Source: Diprion similis
Lineage: Eukaryota; Arthropoda; Insecta; Hymenoptera; Diprionidae
NCBI RefSeq assembly: GCF_021155765.1
Contig: NC_060110.1
Coordinates: 12,089,501-12,153,500 of the forward strand
Direction: 5' to 3'
DNA length: 64,000 nt
This document shows positions 60,036-64,000 of the stretch, piece by piece. The stretch's first letter is position 1, and every line of letters starts with the position of its first letter. Under the pieces are notes generated by a model. The model ran no database searches. It was not told the origin of the DNA and saw only the letters and a program-made list of their open reading frames with translations. A program made the translations under genes and the position numbers.

Positions 60036-60446
60036 AACGACACCGTGGCATTAAGTATTTATCGTGTCAGCGCCACCTCATAAAAAAGCCAAATAAAGAG
60101 AAAAGGTTGCTGGATTGGCGGAAGAGCTTATCTCTCCCCTCGGCCGTTGCGAACTGCTCTTTAACGCGGTTCTTTCCTCCCTCGGCGAACCAGTCTTATT
60201 TCAGTTTGGTCCTTTAAAACGTCAGGGATCAACGGCGCCGGACCCTTTTAGATCTTGCTCACGTGCGGTTCCCTTAAATTTACGTATTCGCCGTTCGGGA
60301 GTCCGAAGCAATATAATGGAAGGACGGCCAACTGCTCGAGGCTAGCGAGATATTCCCTGCCCTCCTCCCCTCGGACCCCTCATTTCCTCACTTACTTCTC
60401 CCCCTGCACGTATACGCACGTATACATATTCCCATGTACATAATCC

Positions 60447-60500
60447 ATACATACATACATACATAGATACATAGATACATACATACATACATATATGTAT
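60447..60500 (+). repeat. CATA/GATA tetranucleotide microsatellite
   Basis: Tandem ACAT units with interspersed AGAT. The minus-strand open frame over it (60392-60685) is low-complexity and not a gene. Confidence 0.8.
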
Positions 60501-62300
60501 ACATGTCCGGGATATACGGGCTCGCCGGGATATAAAGGGGAACCATTGGGACCGAGTGTACGCTTTGATGTCTCGACGATCGACGCTGGGTATTCAGGGA
60601 TACCTACATAGTTTCGACGGATCGACCCTCCAGATATTTTCAAATATATCCATCTTCCGAATCCGCGAACCCCGATGGCCGACATTAGAGTTCTACGGCT
60701 ACTCGATCATTTGATTGATAATTCATCACCCTCCTAATAACAAGGGGATGCTGTGCGGTAAGCACCAGAGGCTTGAAGAAAAGCACGATCATTGTTATTA
60801 CGTATAAATATTCATGAGACCTTCTTTCATTCAATCGTTATCTATACGTACATACACTCAACTTGAGATAGTGATACTCGAGGAGATATATAGGCGCAGG
60901 GAGTGATTTTCTATTCCTGAAACGATGAAACACGAGCGACGCGAGGGAATGGAAAAAGGATTAATTTCAAAACTCGGCGTTTTAAATAAAGATTCCTTAA
61001 CTCGGTAAAAAATAATCAGCCAACAACACACGACAATCATTCGCAGCCCCGAATCGAAGGAAGTTTTCATTTCGCCGTCGAGTTTTTAAAACGCGGCTTC
61101 GTGATGCGGAGTATAATCTTGATAGGGTGCACGGCTGCTCACTTTCGGCCCTTCGTCATCTCCCAGCCCCTACTTCCTGCCCGTTTGCCGCCTTTGCGCC
61201 GGAGAGAGAGCACTTGTATCGATTATCGAGTCGAGAATTGAAAGTGCACGCTCTGCTGGATTCGGATTTCGAATGCTGTTGTTACTTCGAAGAAAAGGAA
61301 GGAGATGGGGGTGGGGGACGAATGCAAGGCACACAAGGAGACGGCAAGGTCCGAAAGTTTTTCCAAAACTTTTCTCGCCCCGCTTTGTGCGCCGGGCGCG
61401 CCAAAAATTCTCGTACTCTGAGCGAGAAACAAAGTCCTATGTAACTACTACCAGCCCGCCTTCGTTCTTTCGCCCCCCTCGTCGGGCTTGAGTATAAGCT
61501 TTTGTTTGGATGATTCGGAGCCGGTGTAGTTGGGCTTGCCCAAGTCGAGAGAAGAAATACACTCGCGCGGATGGGCGGAGAACGTTCCTTGTTCGTTTCG
61601 CCCCGGTATCTTCAAACAGCCCGATTCCACCGGTAGCTCTCATGTATAATACCTACTTGGAAGTGAAGCCGAGGCTTGTTTGCGAGGATTCACCGCGAAG
61701 AGTCATCCTGTGTGTTCACGGCTGATTCCATTCCACCTCTGGAAAAGGCAACGGTCTTCGAAAATGGAGGAAAAAAGTTGCTGATGAAAGAGAAGAAAAA
61801 GTGTGAAAATGTTGACAAAATATTGGGAAAAAAAGAAGATGATCTCTTAAAGCCTTGCCTTCCCGTGCCGTTAATAATATGCTATGGCTTGGGGTGCAGG
61901 TTATCTCCAGCCGTTTGCATAGAGAATTTCTTCCTCGTAGTTTGGTCTTCGCTTGATGCACAGTTGGTTTCAAAAAGAGCTGCGAAACCGAGGCACGAAG
62001 GAGGGACGAAGCAGCAAAATACCGGGTGAGAGTCGAGAGAGAAAGATAGAGATACGGGAGTGAAAACTGGTGTGGTTTCTTCTTATGTACCCTCTACAAC
62101 TTGTTTGGTCTTTTTGGGCTGTTTATTTATTTACTTTTTCTTCAGCTCCAGTGCGAATTATTTCTTTTCTCGAAATACGAGTATTGCAGTAGCTAAGAAT
62201 GTTATTCACTGCCACGGTCCACCTACCCTGGCACCCCAGCTTCCTTGCAGGATGCAAGTGAGACGTTAGCATCGCACCCGGAGTTTCTGGTAAAACGTAT

Positions 62301-63419
62301 TCCGTGAGTTCCACGTTTTATAAGACCGAAGTTTAGGAGCCTTTGCGACAAACTAAAGGCGGGATACCGTGTATGGAGTATTCCGTCTCAACTCGAACGT
62401 AGAAATGCTATGTTTTTTTTCTAATCCCCTTTTCATTTGTTTCAATAAAATATTTTTCCTTATAAGAACCGATTTCATGATGCATATCGTATTTCTAACA
62501 CAGCGAAATTTTATTTTAATGCAATTAAATGTAATTTTAGAATGATTCTTTCACCAAAGGTTTCTATTCATTTTCATTCTTTATATCATGATACCGAATG
62601 GAGTGAAAAATTTGAAGTAACTCACGGCCGATACGTTATTTTGCTACATGAATTGTGCACGAGGTTATGAAATTCAGGAAACTCTGAAATATGATTTGAT
62701 ATGGAATGCGCCATACACATGTATTATTATACATACATCGTGCATCTAGCTGTATTTTGTTTGGAGTTTTGGAATGAACATAAATTATTCGCGCAACGAG
62801 AGAGCCTTATGAATCACGCGTGCTTCCGATGTCGGATATGATCGTTTATTCTGCAGCGGAACACGATACCGCTTTTCCGTATACAAATAGCAACGGTGAT
62901 ATCTACACATATCTATCCAACAAAATGCGTCAACTTTTTTAGGGACAGAAGCAGCCAAAAGGACGTCCAAGTTTTGCTTTTCGTACATGTTGCCGTGTTC
63001 GAGTAAAAATGTTAGTTCTTGCGAAGTGCCATGAAACGTATCGACGATTTTGATATCGGTAAGTACATGACACATCTCTTTTTTTAATTTCCAATTTATT
63101 CATATCATATTGCAAATGCATTTTTATTTTTTCGATATTACTACAATTTCTTTTCTCTTCGTTATTGTTATTTATATAATATATATATTTATTTATTTAC
63201 CTGTATATAAGTGTTCACACTAAATATCTTTGTTATTCCCGTATAAGTGTGGCGATTACTTTGGCATAAGAGAGTTGCTCTGGTACACTCATACCCACAA
63301 CAAGATCAGCTGAGGAGCAAATTTTCTATGCACGTGGCTTGGATGTATAATTACGATAATTGTAGAATATATAAATTTCACATTGAGCAAGTTCAAACCC
63401 TGACTAATTAACCTGTACA
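62301..63419. other. AT-rich non-coding DNA
   Basis: No gene, RNA or repeat was recognised. A minus-strand frame at 62785-63075 has no family resemblance. Confidence 0.5.
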
Positions 63420-63735
63420 TTAAGGTGGTTGAAAAAAAGGTTTTTTTCGCTCTTCCCCCTCAAATGCTGATGGTAAAAAGATCCTGTCGAAAGATGAGCT
63501 CTCTAGCTCAAGTCTAAAAGGTCGTTATTTCAATTTTTACTACCCATTCAGTAAACATGGAAAAATTTCATTTATTGTTAAAAATTAAAATACTCGTAAA
63601 CTGTGAAATATTTTTTCAATTCATGCATAGATCCTTGAAGCTTATTTTTCAAGCTTTCCAAACCTCTAGAATAAAGCATAGTTATCATCAGAATACTACT
63701 AGGAGCGAAAAAAAACTTTTTTTGAACCACCCTAA
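63420..63735. mobile_element. MITE with 33-bp terminal inverted repeats
   Basis: The left end at 63420-63452 begins TTAAGGTGGTTGAAAAAAA. The right end at 63703-63735 is its inverted partner, with 30 of 33 positions matching. The 316-bp element has no transposase. If TTAA is the target, the right copy reads CTAA, so the superfamily is unresolved. Confidence 0.8.
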
Positions 63736-64000
63736 CGTACGTACATACATTCGATGTCTAGAAAATGAAAACCTTGTAATCGACGATTAGTCAAAATATT
63801 TACAGCACTTAATTACTTCGGATGGCGAGGGTTTAATAATGTATTTACTTACGACGTTACAAGGTGTGCCTATATGTATACCTTATGCATCTATTTGCTG
63901 CACGATTATTTGTATCATTTCCAAGCTTGCTCTCCACCGTTTCATTCTCAAACGTATGTCTAAGATATTTAGCTGATGAACACTCGAATAAATGATTTTT
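63736..64000. other. Right edge, nothing recognised
   Basis: AT-rich DNA without open frames or repeats. Confidence 0.5.

Larger units (their letters stand above)
59901..62300. other. GC- and CpG-richer stretch without an identified gene
   Basis: CpG is visibly commoner here (for example 60130-60350, 61130-61700) than in the surrounding AT-rich DNA. This could mark a promoter or 5' exons of a gene extending beyond the right edge. Open frames up to 117 codons (61676-62029 plus) lack recognisable domains. Confidence 0.35.

Noticed and set aside
60392..60685. 97-codon frame with a YVCMYVSMYL stretch
   Set aside because: Produced by the CATA/GATA microsatellite.
61127..62029. Overlapping 68-117-codon frames in GC-richer DNA
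   Set aside because: GC-rich DNA has fewer stops. No conserved motif, and both strands are equally open.

Overview
This window is nuclear DNA from an insect. The clues are intron-rich genes with GT-AG junctions, a membrane-anchored carboxylesterase of the insect type, a centrobin-like coiled-coil gene, and remnants of pogo, LINE, hAT and foldback transposons. I suspect Hymenoptera, but the sequence alone does not prove it. There is no prokaryotic gene organisation.

Layout. (1) Positions 1-9845 hold two head-to-tail carboxylesterase genes on the minus strand. The complete copy (5357-9379, seven exons, 590 codons, catalytic triad intact) lies upstream of a second copy whose first exons are at 1-3285 and whose 3' part lies beyond the left edge. 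Exons are almost identical and introns have diverged. Intron 1 of the partial copy carries a pogo-like insertion (1203-2386), and the other copy has the empty site. A broken SWIM zinc-finger transposon ORF lies between the genes. (2) Positions 9846-13264 are intergenic with a dead LINE 3' end and a frameshifted hAT-type transposase remnant. (3) Positions 13465-46010 are a satellite locus: about 96 head-to-tail monomers of 312 bp, bounded by one longer, diverged monomer on each side. Outside these lies a non-satellite spacer present on both sides, and beyond each spacer another decayed piece of monomer. A 667-bp foldback element with a 9-bp target duplication has inserted into the left spacer. 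The array shows nested higher-order repeats (two consecutive 6,238-bp, 20-monomer blocks; a 2,495-bp, 8-monomer block) and a second, differently homogenised domain in its right third. (4) Positions 47765-52366 are a minus-strand centrobin-like centriolar coiled-coil gene in eight coding exons, with a MITE carrying CCAAT motifs just upstream. (5) Positions 52926-64000 show no recognisable gene, only microsatellites, a GC-richer stretch and a MITE at 63420-63735.

The two gene loci appear unrelated in function. The main novelty is the satellite locus. It sits between genes, its ancestral monomers survive only at its edges, and its spacer is repeated on both flanks, which suggests a larger macro-repeat unit. 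Exon boundaries were built by hand from splice signals, reading phase and family similarity; no alignment software was run.
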